The notes under the pieces: model-generated
The model's database searches: none
The model's input: only the letters and a program-made list of their open reading frames with translations
What the model was told of the DNA's origin: nothing
Position numbers and translations under genes: made by a program
Assembly (NCBI RefSeq): GCF_022662195.1
Contig: NZ_JAKMCS010000007.1
Coordinates: forward strand, 1-64,000
Direction: 5' to 3'
DNA length: 64,000 nucleotides
DNA from: Aestuariivivens insulae
Lineage (GTDB): Bacteria > Bacteroidota > Bacteroidia > Flavobacteriales > Flavobacteriaceae
Part shown: piece after piece, positions 8,383-17,231 of the stretch
Layout of the letters: every line of letters begins with the position of its first letter
Position numbering within the stretch: position 1 is the first letter of the stretch

Positions 8383-9180
8383 ATGAAAACATTAATAACT
8401 TTTCTGTTACTTGTTTTAGTACAGACAACTTTTGCTCAAAAAACATTGGATACACTCTATGCCAATGAACATAAAAATGTAGCCTTGTTTTTCCCAAAAC
8501 CCATTAGACAAGGGATTACAGGAAATACCAATTTTGTATTTACCTATAACCGGGAAAAGGAGCAACATTTTGGATTATTGAAGGCCACACCCGGAAAGGA
8601 AAGTAACCTGCTTGCCATTACCAATGATGGACAGATATATTCATACATTTTGAAATATGCCCATAAATTGCCTAAGCTTAATTATTTTATTGGTACACGA
8701 GCAAGTATCGGTAATGAAAGGCCAAAGCCGATCAAAGTTGTCCCTGATGCCATACCACTTAAAGATAGCATAAGTCAAATAGCACATTATCAAAAATTCT
8801 GTGCCTATCTTTTGAGATCCGATAAAGGCAACTTGGTTACTAAACGAAAGAAAGGAATTAAGCTACGGTTGGAGAAAATGGTTTACAATGGCTCTGAAGT
8901 CTATCTGGTTTTGAATGTACAAAATCAGTCGGGTATTGATTTTGAAATTGATTATTTGGATGTGTTTAAAATTAATGGTAATTCAGGGCGTAAAGCATCT
9001 TTTCAGAAGCTTTGGCAGGAGGTGCTCTATAAACACCGTAGACCTGCAGTAGTCAAGGTTGGGCAATCGAAACGTTTTGTTTATGTCTTGCCAAAATTTG
9101 TTTTAGGGGTGAATGAAAAATTGCAATTGGAGTTATGGGAGTTGAAGGGAAACAGAAAAGTAAATCTAGTCAAACATTAA
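8383..9180 (+). CDS. traN: TraN, VirB9-like conjugation protein (DUF4138)
   Basis: This periplasmic or outer-membrane-associated protein of 265 residues is the last gene of the operon. The signal peptide (residues 1-18, ending TTFAQ) is followed by the DUF4138 pattern: a beta-rich N-terminal half beginning TLYANEHKNVALFFPKPIRQ and a C-terminal half with IDFEIDYLDVFKINGNSGRK and the closing strand region KLQLELWELKGNRKV. It takes the VirB9 position in the core complex. It starts 20 bp after traM and is followed by an intrinsic terminator at 9206. No traL, traO, traP or traQ homologue follows. Confidence 0.85.
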   Translation: MKTLITFLLLVLVQTTFAQKTLDTLYANEHKNVALFFPKPIRQGITGNTNFVFTYNREKEQHFGLLKATPGKESNLLAITNDGQIYSYILKYAHKLPKLNYFIGTRASIGNERPKPIKVVPDAIPLKDSISQIAHYQKFCAYLLRSDKGNLVTKRKKGIKLRLEKMVYNGSEVYLVLNVQNQSGIDFEIDYLDVFKINGNSGRKASFQKLWQEVLYKHRRPAVVKVGQSKRFVYVLPKFVLGVNEKLQLELWELKGNRKVNLVKH

Positions 9181-9205
9181 TACTTATAAAACTTAAATTT
9201 TTTGA

Positions 9206-9229
9206 GCGTCTTTTTCAAGACGCTTTTTT
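9206..9229 (+). terminator. Intrinsic terminator of the tra operon
   Basis: A perfect 7-bp stem GCGTCTT/AAGACGC (9206-9212 with 9217-9223) and a TTTC loop are followed by six T. It lies 25 bp after the traN stop codon. Confidence 0.85.
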
Positions 9230-9494
9230 GTTTTCAAATCATTAGAATGAGGTTGTTTTAAAGTTTATTAATAGGTTATATTAGTATATGCAAAGTGAAA
9301 TAGAATCAAAGCAAAAGTAACTTGTTTGGCTACCTGTATTGAAAAAATAAATGTAATTTTTTGAATATGAGGGGTATATGAAATTAGTGTTAGTCTGTCA
9401 ATGAAGAGCAATAAGTTAATTTATATTAATAGACCACATACATCACAATAATATTTTTAAATTTGTATTAGACGGAAATCGAAGACATATTTAA

Positions 9495-9518
9495 TTCGGT
9501 CAACAAATCGGTCAACAA
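9495..9518. repeat. 12-bp tandem direct repeat next to the attachment site
   Basis: The sequence TCGGTCAACAA occurs twice in tandem (9496-9506 and 9508-9518, period 12), about 50 bp inside the inferred element end. Short repeats at this position are typical of integrase arm-type or excision-factor binding sites, but no protein evidence in the window tests this. Confidence 0.5.
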
Positions 9519-9567
9519 TTGCAAAGATTAACACCAAAAGTGTAGTTAATATAAGGGACGAGAGATT

Positions 9568-9590
9568 GGTTCGAATCCTGTCCCGATCAC
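9568..9590 (+). other. Probable att site: 3' fragment of a tRNA gene
   Basis: The 23 bases read as the end of a tRNA gene: T-loop TTCGAAT (9570-9576), T-stem 3' strand CCTGT (9577-9581), acceptor 3' strand CCCGATC (9582-9588), discriminator A, then C. The matching T-stem 5' strand (ACAGG) and an acceptor 5' strand (GATCGGG) are not found upstream, so this is not a whole tRNA. A strong terminator follows at once, as expected for the original tRNA transcription unit. This is the structure left at the distal end when an element integrates into the 3' end of a tRNA gene. The isoacceptor cannot be named because the anticodon is absent. Confidence 0.7.
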
Positions 9591-9601
9591 TGATAAACAA
9601 A

Positions 9602-9627
9602 GGGCTCACAGAGTGTGAGCCCTTTTT
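9602..9627 (+). terminator. Intrinsic terminator following the tRNA 3' fragment
   Basis: A perfect 9-bp GC-rich stem GGGCTCACA/TGTGAGCCC (9602-9610 with 9614-9622) and a GAG loop are followed by five T. It is probably the native terminator of the tRNA gene whose 3' end lies just upstream. Confidence 0.85.
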
Positions 9628-10633
9628 GTTTTCATAAAAATGCACAGTTTGTGCACACTTTCTTCATTTTTGAAAAAATCATAAAATTTAACTTATTTTA
9701 ACGTTATTTTGCTACTTATTGTAGAAATTTCTGGGGCTTTGTAAGCCTAACATTTGATGTAATTTTGGATCATGCCTAAAAGTTGTGTTTATGCAAAAAT
9801 TTGAGTTAGTCTAAAAAGGAAGAACTCTGTGTTCTTGACTCCCCTGAACTGACTTCTAAAAGTCTTTACTTTGGCATATTAGGTGCGAGACTGAAAAGTC
9901 CGAAAAGAAAGTTGGAATATAAGGAAACTAAATATAGTCATTTAAAAGTTGTTTAGTTGCTGGATTATTCCAATATTTCAGAAAGTTAATTGCAAGTAAT
10001 CATTGATTTTAAAATAGGGCATTGATGAGTGATTATACAATGATGTCTAATTCAAAATTCAATGTTTTCAGTTTTAGTGGTTTAAAATGAAGTGAGTTGG
10101 TTTATACCAGTTTCTTAAACAAAATTAAATTCATTCAAAATAAGGAGGTTAGTTCTTTATATGCCATTTTTCAAGAAAATATATTAATGAAATGGTTACA
10201 TTTGATGAACAATAAGGGGCAATTTGGAAAATGCAGCCCCATTTTCCATTCCAAAGATTTACGATGTTGATGGAGGTTTTTGTGGGCATCTGTGTATTAA
10301 ATTTTCATGTAGAGGTCGAAAAGAATATAAAAATGTCATATTATACTTGCGGTAAATTAATGGCTATAGAATATGAAGAGAGAGATGCTTAGTGAGTCTT
10401 GTAAGAAATGATTGTTGCATTTTCATACAAGAGATCTAGCTCGTTTTTGCTTAATATGATTGCAACAAGGAAGAACAGCAAAGAGTAAGTACAAGTCAAT
10501 GAACACAAAAAATCAAGAAGCGAATTTTCATTAACAAAATTGAAAAAAGAGTAAACAATATTCTGCTAGAGAATATTTATGAATTTGTTGAAGAAATATC
10601 GGGCTATGTATTAAGGTTTAAACCAATTTTTAT
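9628..10633. other. Long gene-free region
   Basis: No frame longer than a few dozen codons shows protein-like composition. A frame of 19 codons at 10333-10392 is too short to judge. The stretch lies between the inferred element junction and the NUDIX gene. It is AT-rich and shows no repeat, tRNA or hairpin that I can support. It may contain decayed sequence and the promoter of the NUDIX gene. Confidence 0.4.
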
Positions 10634-11275
10634 ATGATTACAAGAGAAGAAAATGATTTTGATAAAAATCCTTGGTTGAAATGGGCAATGGAATTACAGT
10701 TTATTTCCCAGGTAGGACTGACTTATTCTGGAGATCCATTTGACATAGATAGGTTTAAAAGAATTAGGGAGATATCTGCTGAGATGATGAGTCTTAAATC
10801 TGGTTGGAATGTAGATCGTGTTAAGGAATTATTTTGTAATGAAATAGGTTATCAAACACCAAAGTTAGATACAAGAGCGGCAATATTTAGGGGCAATAAG
10901 ATTTTGTTGGTTCAAGAAAGAAACGGAAAATGGTCACTTCCAGGGGGGTGGGTTGATGTAAATCAATCAATTAGAGCCAATTTAATCAAAGAGGTGAAAG
11001 AAGAGTCTGGGTATGATGCGATTCCATTAAAACTTATAGCAGCTCTAGATAGAAAAATGCATAACCTCCCAGTATACCCCTATGGTGTTTGCAAAATTTT
11101 TGTCTTGTGCGATATAAAGGAAGGTGATTTTGTTGAAAACATAGAAACAGTTGATCGAGGGTTTTTCAAAATAAATGAATTGCCTTTGCTTTCTACCGAA
11201 AAAAACAATACCGAACAAATTGAGATGTGCTTTAATGCATATCAATCTAACGATTGGGAAGTTGTTTTTGATTGA
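10634..11275 (+). CDS. NUDIX hydrolase with Nudix_N_2-type N-terminal domain
   Basis: This cytoplasmic NUDIX-fold hydrolase of 213 residues probably acts on a nucleoside diphosphate derivative such as ADP-ribose. The substrate cannot be read from sequence. An N-terminal helical domain (WAMELQFISQVGLTYSGDPF, residues 17-36) is of the type preceding the NUDIX fold in YjhB-like proteins. The NUDIX box begins at G105 in LPGGWVDVNQ and ends with KEVKEESGY at 119-127. The first glutamate of the canonical box is Q111 and the arginine is K119, while E120, E123 and E124 that bind metal are present. Lysine at the arginine position is familiar in this subgroup. It stands alone, convergent with the AraC gene 28 bp downstream. 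Confidence 0.85.
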   Translation: MITREENDFDKNPWLKWAMELQFISQVGLTYSGDPFDIDRFKRIREISAEMMSLKSGWNVDRVKELFCNEIGYQTPKLDTRAAIFRGNKILLVQERNGKWSLPGGWVDVNQSIRANLIKEVKEESGYDAIPLKLIAALDRKMHNLPVYPYGVCKIFVLCDIKEGDFVENIETVDRGFFKINELPLLSTEKNNTEQIEMCFNAYQSNDWEVVFD

Positions 11276-11303
11276 TTAAATATATTGAGGTCTTTTTTGG
11301 TTT

Positions 11304-12191
11304 CTATTTTAGTATGCTTTGTTTGTATTTTCTAGGTGATTTTCCCATGAAATTTTTGAAAATACGCGAAAAATATAAAGGGTCTTCAAATCCGACTTGA
11401 AAACTTATTTCTTTAATAGATAAATCAGTATAATTTAAAAGCTCACAGGCTTTTTGGATTTTTTTTAAATTAAAAAAAACTAATAGCGGGTATCCAGTTT
11501 TGTTTTTAAACTTGGTATGCAAATACGATTTTGAATAATTAAACTTGGCTGCGATATCATCAAGTGTAAATTTTTCGCTTAAATTATCCGTTAAATATCT
11601 AATTATAGAATTTACGGTAGTGTCTTCAGAGCTTTTCTTGACATTAGATTCGAAATCGTGATAAATAAAATAACTAATAAAATTTAAGCTTAATAGATTA
11701 GCGTACTCTATATGGTTTTCTAAATAGTTGCTATTGAAAAGTTCAAATATTTTTTCGAATAATTTAATTCTATCTAAGGAGAATGGGATATTTTTGTAAT
11801 TGGCCAAATGGGTGCTTGAATATCTTTTATAAAGTTTGTCTGCTAATATCCCATTAATGTGAAACCAATAGATGCTCCAGGGGTCAGTGTCATCGGCTTT
11901 ATATTCATGCATATTGTTTTTAGGAATAATATAAAACTGGTTGGGACTTATTACCGTCCTTACATTGTTTAAGTAAATTTCTCCTTTTCCTTTTGTACAA
12001 TAAATAAAGATATGCTGTTTGGCACCTTTTTTTCTAAAACGGTAATGGTGGTGAGCTCTTGGGTAGTATCCTAAATCACTTACATAAAAATTTTGTGTAA
12101 TTTCATTTGCCTTTGAGGTGTTGATTATAGATCTTGGTAAGGCAATCATTTTTTGGCCTATAAACCCTTCTTTTAAAGTGATATTATCCAT
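11304..12191 (-). CDS. AraC-family transcriptional regulator
   Basis: This one-component DNA-binding regulator of 295 residues has an N-terminal cupin-like sensor domain (about residues 25-160, with HHHYRFRKKGAKQHIFIYCT and VISPNQFYIIPKNN typical of AraC_binding). The C-terminal double helix-turn-helix runs from about 190 to 293, with FTLDDIAAKFNYSKSYLHTK for the first motif and IKEISFQVGFEDPLYFSRIF for the second, ending in the family signature GKSPRKYKQ. It is divergent from the SusE-SusC-SusD operon that begins 520 bp away, the usual position for a regulator of a polysaccharide utilisation operon. The inducer is probably a sugar or oligosaccharide. This is inferred from context. Confidence 0.9.
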   Translation of the reverse strand: MDNITLKEGFIGQKMIALPRSIINTSKANEITQNFYVSDLGYYPRAHHHYRFRKKGAKQHIFIYCTKGKGEIYLNNVRTVISPNQFYIIPKNNMHEYKADDTDPWSIYWFHINGILADKLYKRYSSTHLANYKNIPFSLDRIKLFEKIFELFNSNYLENHIEYANLLSLNFISYFIYHDFESNVKKSSEDTTVNSIIRYLTDNLSEKFTLDDIAAKFNYSKSYLHTKFKNKTGYPLLVFFNLKKIQKACELLNYTDLSIKEISFQVGFEDPLYFSRIFKNFMGKSPRKYKQSILK

Positions 12192-12711
12192 TTAAGTGAG
12201 TTCTTGTTAGTATAAATATTTTAATCGTTGAGTGAGATATGGCTAAATATAGGATATTATACCATAATATCTGTCATGTACCATACTAAATTAAGAAGGA
12301 CATTCAATTTTGTTGTTTTTCCGATTTTATGGGCTTTAATTTCTTGATTTATTTAAGAGCTAAAGATAATAGATTTTTAGAGTAATAAATATTCTTTTGT
12401 ATCCAACTTATTTGGATTTTACCTAATAATAATGAAGTATTAAGAGCGCGGCGATGCTATATTGTTGAGTGGTTTGTGTTAAAAAGCAATATAGTCCATG
12501 TATTAGGTTTTTGTGTCTATTCTTTTAAGGCTTATGGATTATACTTTTGTAACGTTGATGTTTTGATAAACATAAAACTAAGTTAAATGTTAATTTAATA
12601 ATACTTCCAGGGTGAAGGAGGAACATCAATTATGAAAAGGGAATAATCATTATTTAATCAATATTATAATCAGGGCTTGATTATATTAACTAAACTCGAT
12701 AATATATTAAA
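12192..12711. other. Divergent promoter region between AraC regulator and the first Sus operon
   Basis: No gene is seen. The region should carry promoters for both flanking transcripts. The only match I find to the Bacteroidota -7 element TAnnTTTG is TACTTTTG at 12542-12549. A TTTG at 12510-12513 is slightly too far upstream to be a standard -33 element. A transcript from there would have a leader of about 150 bases. A weak inverted pattern around 12252-12272 (AGGATATTATACCATAATATC) may be an operator, but this is speculative. Confidence 0.35.
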
Positions 12712-14130
12712 ATGAAAACAATTAAAGCAAAACTAGTTGTCCTTATGGGGCTATTAACCATTTTATTGGGATGTGGTGATGACGATTCAGTTAGTGTAGA
12801 TTCTATACCGGAATTTCAGTCGTTAAATCAACAGGTTTCTTCTTTGCCAGGAGAGGAGTTTCTCTTTGAGGGTATCGTAACAGATCCAGCGGGTATTAAA
12901 TCTGTGAATTTTAAGTATGAAGCGTGGTTTCTAGATAAAACCATAATGAAAGATTCCTTACCTGAAACATATACAATTTCGTATAAGTTTAAGGTGCCAG
13001 ACGATGCTACAGAATTTAGTGTTCACACCATACCAGTTACCATTACCAATGCCGGTAATGTGTCATCAACAAAAGAGGTGGTGGTAACTTTAGATAAAGA
13101 TATTGCTGCACCTTCAATTAATATAAATTCTCCTGTTAACGGGGCGACCATACTAATTGGTGATGGAGATGAAATTAATTTAGATATTGATTTAGCTGAT
13201 AGAGAACTAGCTGAATTAAAAATTGAAAGTAGTATCTTGAATGAAACCCTTGCTATTTCAGGAGCTTCTTATAATTATAGTAATTCAATTAATGTAACTG
13301 ATGAGGGAGATTATGAGTTTATAATTACGGCTACTGATGCTACTGGAAACGAGGCTACTGCAAGTGTATCTGTAAGCGTTGTAAGTGATTTGCAGTTTAA
13401 TGCTATGTATTTAACCGATGAGACTAGTGATACTGCACTAAATCAAGATATTTTCGGAATCCCATTTAGTACAGTAGCCAGTGAATTGTCTGGTGAAGAT
13501 GGATACGTGTTTACTGGGCGTTATTATTCCGCTGCTGCTAACTCAGAGGTTAGATTCGTTCCTCAGCAAGGGTCTTTTAAGCCCTTTACGTTTGGAGCAG
13601 ATCCCAGCAATCCAGGGAAGTTGTTGTTGGGTCAAGATGAAACAGTAGCTCCTATTATTATGCCTGGAGTAGGTTATTATGAGGTGGCCATGGATATTAG
13701 AGATCTTTCTTACACTGTAACCCCTTATACTCCAACAGATACCCCATACGATCAGGTTTATATCCTAGGAAGAGGAATTTATATTGATGCTGTAACATCT
13801 ACATGTACGAATAATAATGATGGAAGTACACAATGTTGGCATTTCAACTCAGGAAAACCGTTTGCCCTAAGTACTTACAATCTATATTTGTGGACTATTG
13901 ACGTGACCCTAAAGGATCAACCCAATGATGCTGGGGCCAATGGTTTTATTCTAAATGCAAACCCTTCTGGATGGGCGCCGTTTTGGAGAGTGGATGTTGC
14001 TGGAGGAGATCCTTCTCGAACTATTCCTGGAGGGGGTAATAATTATGTGTTTGATGACAGTGCTCTAAATAAAGATTACACATTCATATTTGATACACAT
14101 CTTAATAGAATAATAGCAAAACTGAGGTAA
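12712..14130 (+). CDS. SusE/SusF-like surface glycan-binding lipoprotein
   Basis: This is a predicted outer-membrane lipoprotein of 472 residues whose job is to bind glycan next to the SusCD importer. The lipobox LLGC gives Cys21, followed by an acidic run (GDDD) like the surface-export signal of Bacteroidota. Two Ig-like beta domains follow (about residues 30-130 and 133-225, the second starting PSININSPVNGATI). The C-terminal half (about 230-472) has the SusE/F-type pattern: a YILG strand near residue 348, cysteines in STCTNNNDGSTQCWHF, and an aromatic platform WAPFWRV. It precedes susC rather than following susD. Sequence similarity of such proteins is low, so the family name is partly based on position. 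Confidence 0.7.
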   Translation: MKTIKAKLVVLMGLLTILLGCGDDDSVSVDSIPEFQSLNQQVSSLPGEEFLFEGIVTDPAGIKSVNFKYEAWFLDKTIMKDSLPETYTISYKFKVPDDATEFSVHTIPVTITNAGNVSSTKEVVVTLDKDIAAPSININSPVNGATILIGDGDEINLDIDLADRELAELKIESSILNETLAISGASYNYSNSINVTDEGDYEFIITATDATGNEATASVSVSVVSDLQFNAMYLTDETSDTALNQDIFGIPFSTVASELSGEDGYVFTGRYYSAAANSEVRFVPQQGSFKPFTFGADPSNPGKLLLGQDETVAPIIMPGVGYYEVAMDIRDLSYTVTPYTPTDTPYDQVYILGRGIYIDAVTSTCTNNNDGSTQCWHFNSGKPFALSTYNLYLWTIDVTLKDQPNDAGANGFILNANPSGWAPFWRVDVAGGDPSRTIPGGGNNYVFDDSALNKDYTFIFDTHLNRIIAKLR

Positions 14131-14191
14131 GGTAATATTGTCTCCTTTGATATATTAATCAATAACAACTAATATATAAACAATAAATTAA

Positions 14192-17100
14192 ATGAAACAA
14201 ATAGCTTTAATTACATTCAGTATGTTGTGCTTCAGTTTTTCAATTATGGCTCAGAATACTGTTAAAGGAACAATTACGGACGAACAGGGGCAACCAGTGC
14301 CAGGTGTTAATGTCCTTGAGAAAAATACAGCTAATGGGTTTGTGTCTGATTTTGATGGAAATTATACCATTTCTGTTGGAGATAATGCTATCTTGGTTTT
14401 TAGCTACCTAGGCTTTAAAACACATGAAGAGCCTGTAAACAACAGAAATACTATAAATGTAACTTTAATTGAAGATAGCGAACAATTAGATGAAGTTGTG
14501 GTTATAGGTTATGGAGCTGTTAAAAGAGATAAAATTGCCACCTCCATAGCTTCTGTGGGGGCTGAGGAAATTTCCAAACAAGTGGCAAGTAATGCTGCGG
14601 AGGCTTTGCAAGGTAAAGCTGCTGGTGTGCAAGTATTATCATCTGGTGGTTCTCCAGGGGCATCGCCTCGTATTTTAGTACGTGGTATTACAACATTCAA
14701 TTCAACTACCCAGCCTCTTATAGTTATTGATGGAGTTTTGCAGCCAAATGGAACATCATTAAATGCTGTAAACCCTCAAGATATTGAAAGTATGGATATT
14801 TTAAAGGATGCGGCAGCATCTGCTATTTACGGGTCTAGAGCTTCCAATGGTGTTGTGTTGATTACTACAAAAAGAGGTAAGTCGGGCAATACTACTATTA
14901 ATTTTGATTTTAACTATGGAGTTCAAGGATGGGATAAGGTAGAAACAGCAGGTGCTCAAGAATATATTGAAGTGTGGAACGCTAGAAGACTTGCTGATTT
15001 AGACATAAATCCAAATCCAGTGTTACTCGATCCAAATGATTATGGAGCGGGTACAGATTGGTGGGATGAAGTTGTAGAAAACTACGCGCCAGTTGTAAAT
15101 GCTAATCTAAGAGCATCTGGAGGAAATGAAAATATTAAGTATAATGCTAGTGTTAGTTTCTTTGATCAGCAATCTAATTATGCTAAAGGGTATTATAAAA
15201 GAGTTACAGGGCGTTTTAATGTAGATTTTAAAATATCAGATAAAATTACTTTAAAACAGGATTTGAGCCCAAGAGCTGAAATATGGGAGAACACACCTAA
15301 TCTGTTGTATAATGCGCTAAGGATAGATCCATTGACCCCTGTTTTTATACCTCAAAGTGAACGAGAAGGACGTAATATTTACAGTATATATGCTGAATCT
15401 AGGAATTTGGTGCCAAACCCAGTTGGGGCAATAGCAAGACAGTTTGCGGATAATACGTTCTTTGGGTTGTTTTCTAACACGCAATTAGATATTAAAATAA
15501 CACCAGATTTCACTTTCACATCGCAATTAGGGCTTAACGTTGACGCATTGACTTGGGAGACGTTTAATCCGAAATATTTTATAGGACCCAATCGTCAAAA
15601 CGAAATTAATAATTACACCAAAAATGTTACCCAGAGTTTTGATTATGTAATTAATAACACTATTACTTTTGAAAAAACCATACTCGATAAGCACTACTTA
15701 AATGTGCTTGGAGGTGTGCTGTATGACTCAACAAATCAAAATTGGTTACAAGGTTATCGTGATGGGCTTCCAAGTGATACCAATGAAAATCTATGGCAAT
15801 TGGCAGCAGCTAATGGAGAAACGGTAAGAGCAAATGGTAACAAGAGTACAGCTAACATTTGGTCGGGGGTGTTTAGAACTATTTATAGTTTTGATAACAA
15901 ATATACACTAAATGCATCAGTAAGGGTAGACCAGTCTTCTCGTTTTCCTAAAGATGGAAGAACTGGTATCTTTTCTAGTGCATCCTTGGCTTGGGATGTA
16001 GATTCTGAAGATTGGTTTAAAAGTGAAACTATTAATAACTTACGATTGAAAGTGGGAGTTGGAGAGGTTGGAAACCAAAATATTGCAGTTGACGGGCAGT
16101 TTTTTTCAATAGGATCTGATAGTTATGTTTTAGGTGGTCAGAGAGTGCTATCAAACTTCTTAAGCCAATTTGGAAATGAAGATTTAAGATGGGAAACCGT
16201 TAGGGATAAGAATTTTGGGGTAGACTTGGGATTATTTAATGATGACTTGACACTTTCTGCAGAGTACTATATTAAAACTTCAGAAGACTTATTGTTTAAT
16301 GTAGAATTGCCTAATTACACGGGTGTTCCAGGTACTGTAACGCAAAACGTGGGTAGTTTCGAGTCTAAAGGTATTGATATTGCCATAGGTTATAATAAAA
16401 CTTGGAACGACTTCAATTTAGGGTTAAACTTAACAGTTTCAACAAATGAGAGCAAGGTAGTAGAATTAGCTCCTGGAAATGAACAGCTTATAGGTTTAAG
16501 AAGAGAGATTTTGGGAAATCAATATGCTAAAATAACAGAGTTAGGACAAGTGGTAGGTTTATTCCAAGGATTTCAAACAGACGGTATTTTTCAAAATCAA
16601 ACTGAGTTAAATTCCCATACCTCTGAAGATGGAACAATCATTCAGCCTGATGCACGAGTAGGTGATTTACGATATGTAGATCAAAATGGTGACGGGGATT
16701 TAACTATTGATGATTATGTTACTCTTGGAAATCCATACCCAGATTTTTTTGGAGGTTTAAATGTTAACATGAGTTACAAAAAATTAGATTTTTCTATGCA
16801 GTGGTATGGTACCTTTGGTAACGATGTGTATAACGCTAATTTAGAATATATTCGTGCGGGTACACAAAACTTAAATGTTCTTGCGGGAACCACTAATGTG
16901 GTATGGTCTCCAGATAAAACAGGAGCAAGGTTTCCAAGACTCACTGAACAGGATTTAAATGGGAACTACAAAAATCCATCAGATTTATTTATAGAAGATG
17001 GTTCTTATCTAAGGTTGAGAAACGTTCAACTTGGATACAATTTTGACATCAAAGGGTTTCAAAAATGCAGGCTGTACGTTTCTGGACAGAACATAATAAC

Positions 17101-17227
17101 CATTACTGATTACAGTGGATTTGATCCTGAAGTGCAATCTGGTAATGTTATAGATGGGTCTGGAGTTGATTTTGGAAGAAACCCTGTAGCCAAGACATAT
17201 ATATTAGGACTAAATTTAACTTTATAA
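14192..17227 (+). CDS. SusC-type TonB-dependent outer-membrane transporter
   Basis: This is an outer-membrane importer of oligosaccharides, 1011 residues long, normal for the family. The signal peptide (1-20, ending IMAQ) is followed by a carboxypeptidase-regulatory-like domain (about 22-98, VKGTITDEQGQPVPGVNV), the TonB-box-like DEVVVIGYG (about 100-108), a plug domain (about 110-225, ending IYGSRASNGVVLITTKRG) and a beta-barrel to the C-terminal NLTL. An EF-hand-like DQNGDGDLTIDDY lies near residue 830, as in many SusC proteins. The susD partner starts 4 bp after the stop. Confidence 0.95.
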   Translation: MKQIALITFSMLCFSFSIMAQNTVKGTITDEQGQPVPGVNVLEKNTANGFVSDFDGNYTISVGDNAILVFSYLGFKTHEEPVNNRNTINVTLIEDSEQLDEVVVIGYGAVKRDKIATSIASVGAEEISKQVASNAAEALQGKAAGVQVLSSGGSPGASPRILVRGITTFNSTTQPLIVIDGVLQPNGTSLNAVNPQDIESMDILKDAAASAIYGSRASNGVVLITTKRGKSGNTTINFDFNYGVQGWDKVETAGAQEYIEVWNARRLADLDINPNPVLLDPNDYGAGTDWWDEVVENYAPVVNANLRASGGNENIKYNASVSFFDQQSNYAKGYYKRVTGRFNVDFKISDKITLKQDLSPRAEIWENTPNLLYNALRIDPLTPVFIPQSEREGRNIYSIYAESRNLVPNPVGAIARQFADNTFFGLFSNTQLDIKITPDFTFTSQLGLNVDALTWETFNPKYFIGPNRQNEINNYTKNVTQSFDYVINNTITFEKTILDKHYLNVLGGVLYDSTNQNWLQGYRDGLPSDTNENLWQLAAANGETVRANGNKSTANIWSGVFRTIYSFDNKYTLNASVRVDQSSRFPKDGRTGIFSSASLAWDVDSEDWFKSETINNLRLKVGVGEVGNQNIAVDGQFFSIGSDSYVLGGQRVLSNFLSQFGNEDLRWETVRDKNFGVDLGLFNDDLTLSAEYYIKTSEDLLFNVELPNYTGVPGTVTQNVGSFESKGIDIAIGYNKTWNDFNLGLNLTVSTNESKVVELAPGNEQLIGLRREILGNQYAKITELGQVVGLFQGFQTDGIFQNQTELNSHTSEDGTIIQPDARVGDLRYVDQNGDGDLTIDDYVTLGNPYPDFFGGLNVNMSYKKLDFSMQWYGTFGNDVYNANLEYIRAGTQNLNVLAGTTNVVWSPDKTGARFPRLTEQDLNGNYKNPSDLFIEDGSYLRLRNVQLGYNFDIKGFQKCRLYVSGQNIITITDYSGFDPEVQSGNVIDGSGVDFGRNPVAKTYILGLNLTL

Positions 17228-17231
17228 GATT

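Larger units (their letters stand above)
1..9590. mobile_element. Terminal part of an integrative conjugative element (other end outside window)
   Basis: The stretch carries a conjugation operon of the Bacteroidetes Tra type (traE to traN) and ends at a 23-base fragment that reads as the 3' end of a tRNA gene. Integration into the 3' end of a tRNA gene is a common habit of elements with tyrosine integrases. No integrase, relaxase, coupling protein or TraA-D gene lies in the window, so only one end is visible. The codon and base composition of the tra genes is slightly richer in G+C than the polysaccharide genes further right. The left boundary is unknown, and the right boundary at the tRNA fragment is inferred. 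Confidence 0.7.

Noticed and set aside
9457-9645. Minus-strand frame of 62 codons containing ISDRDRIRTN
   Set aside because: That peptide is the antisense reading of the tRNA 3' fragment and terminator, a known annotation artefact.
10333-10392. Plus-strand frame of 19 codons in the gene-free region
   Set aside because: Too short to separate from chance in AT-rich sequence.
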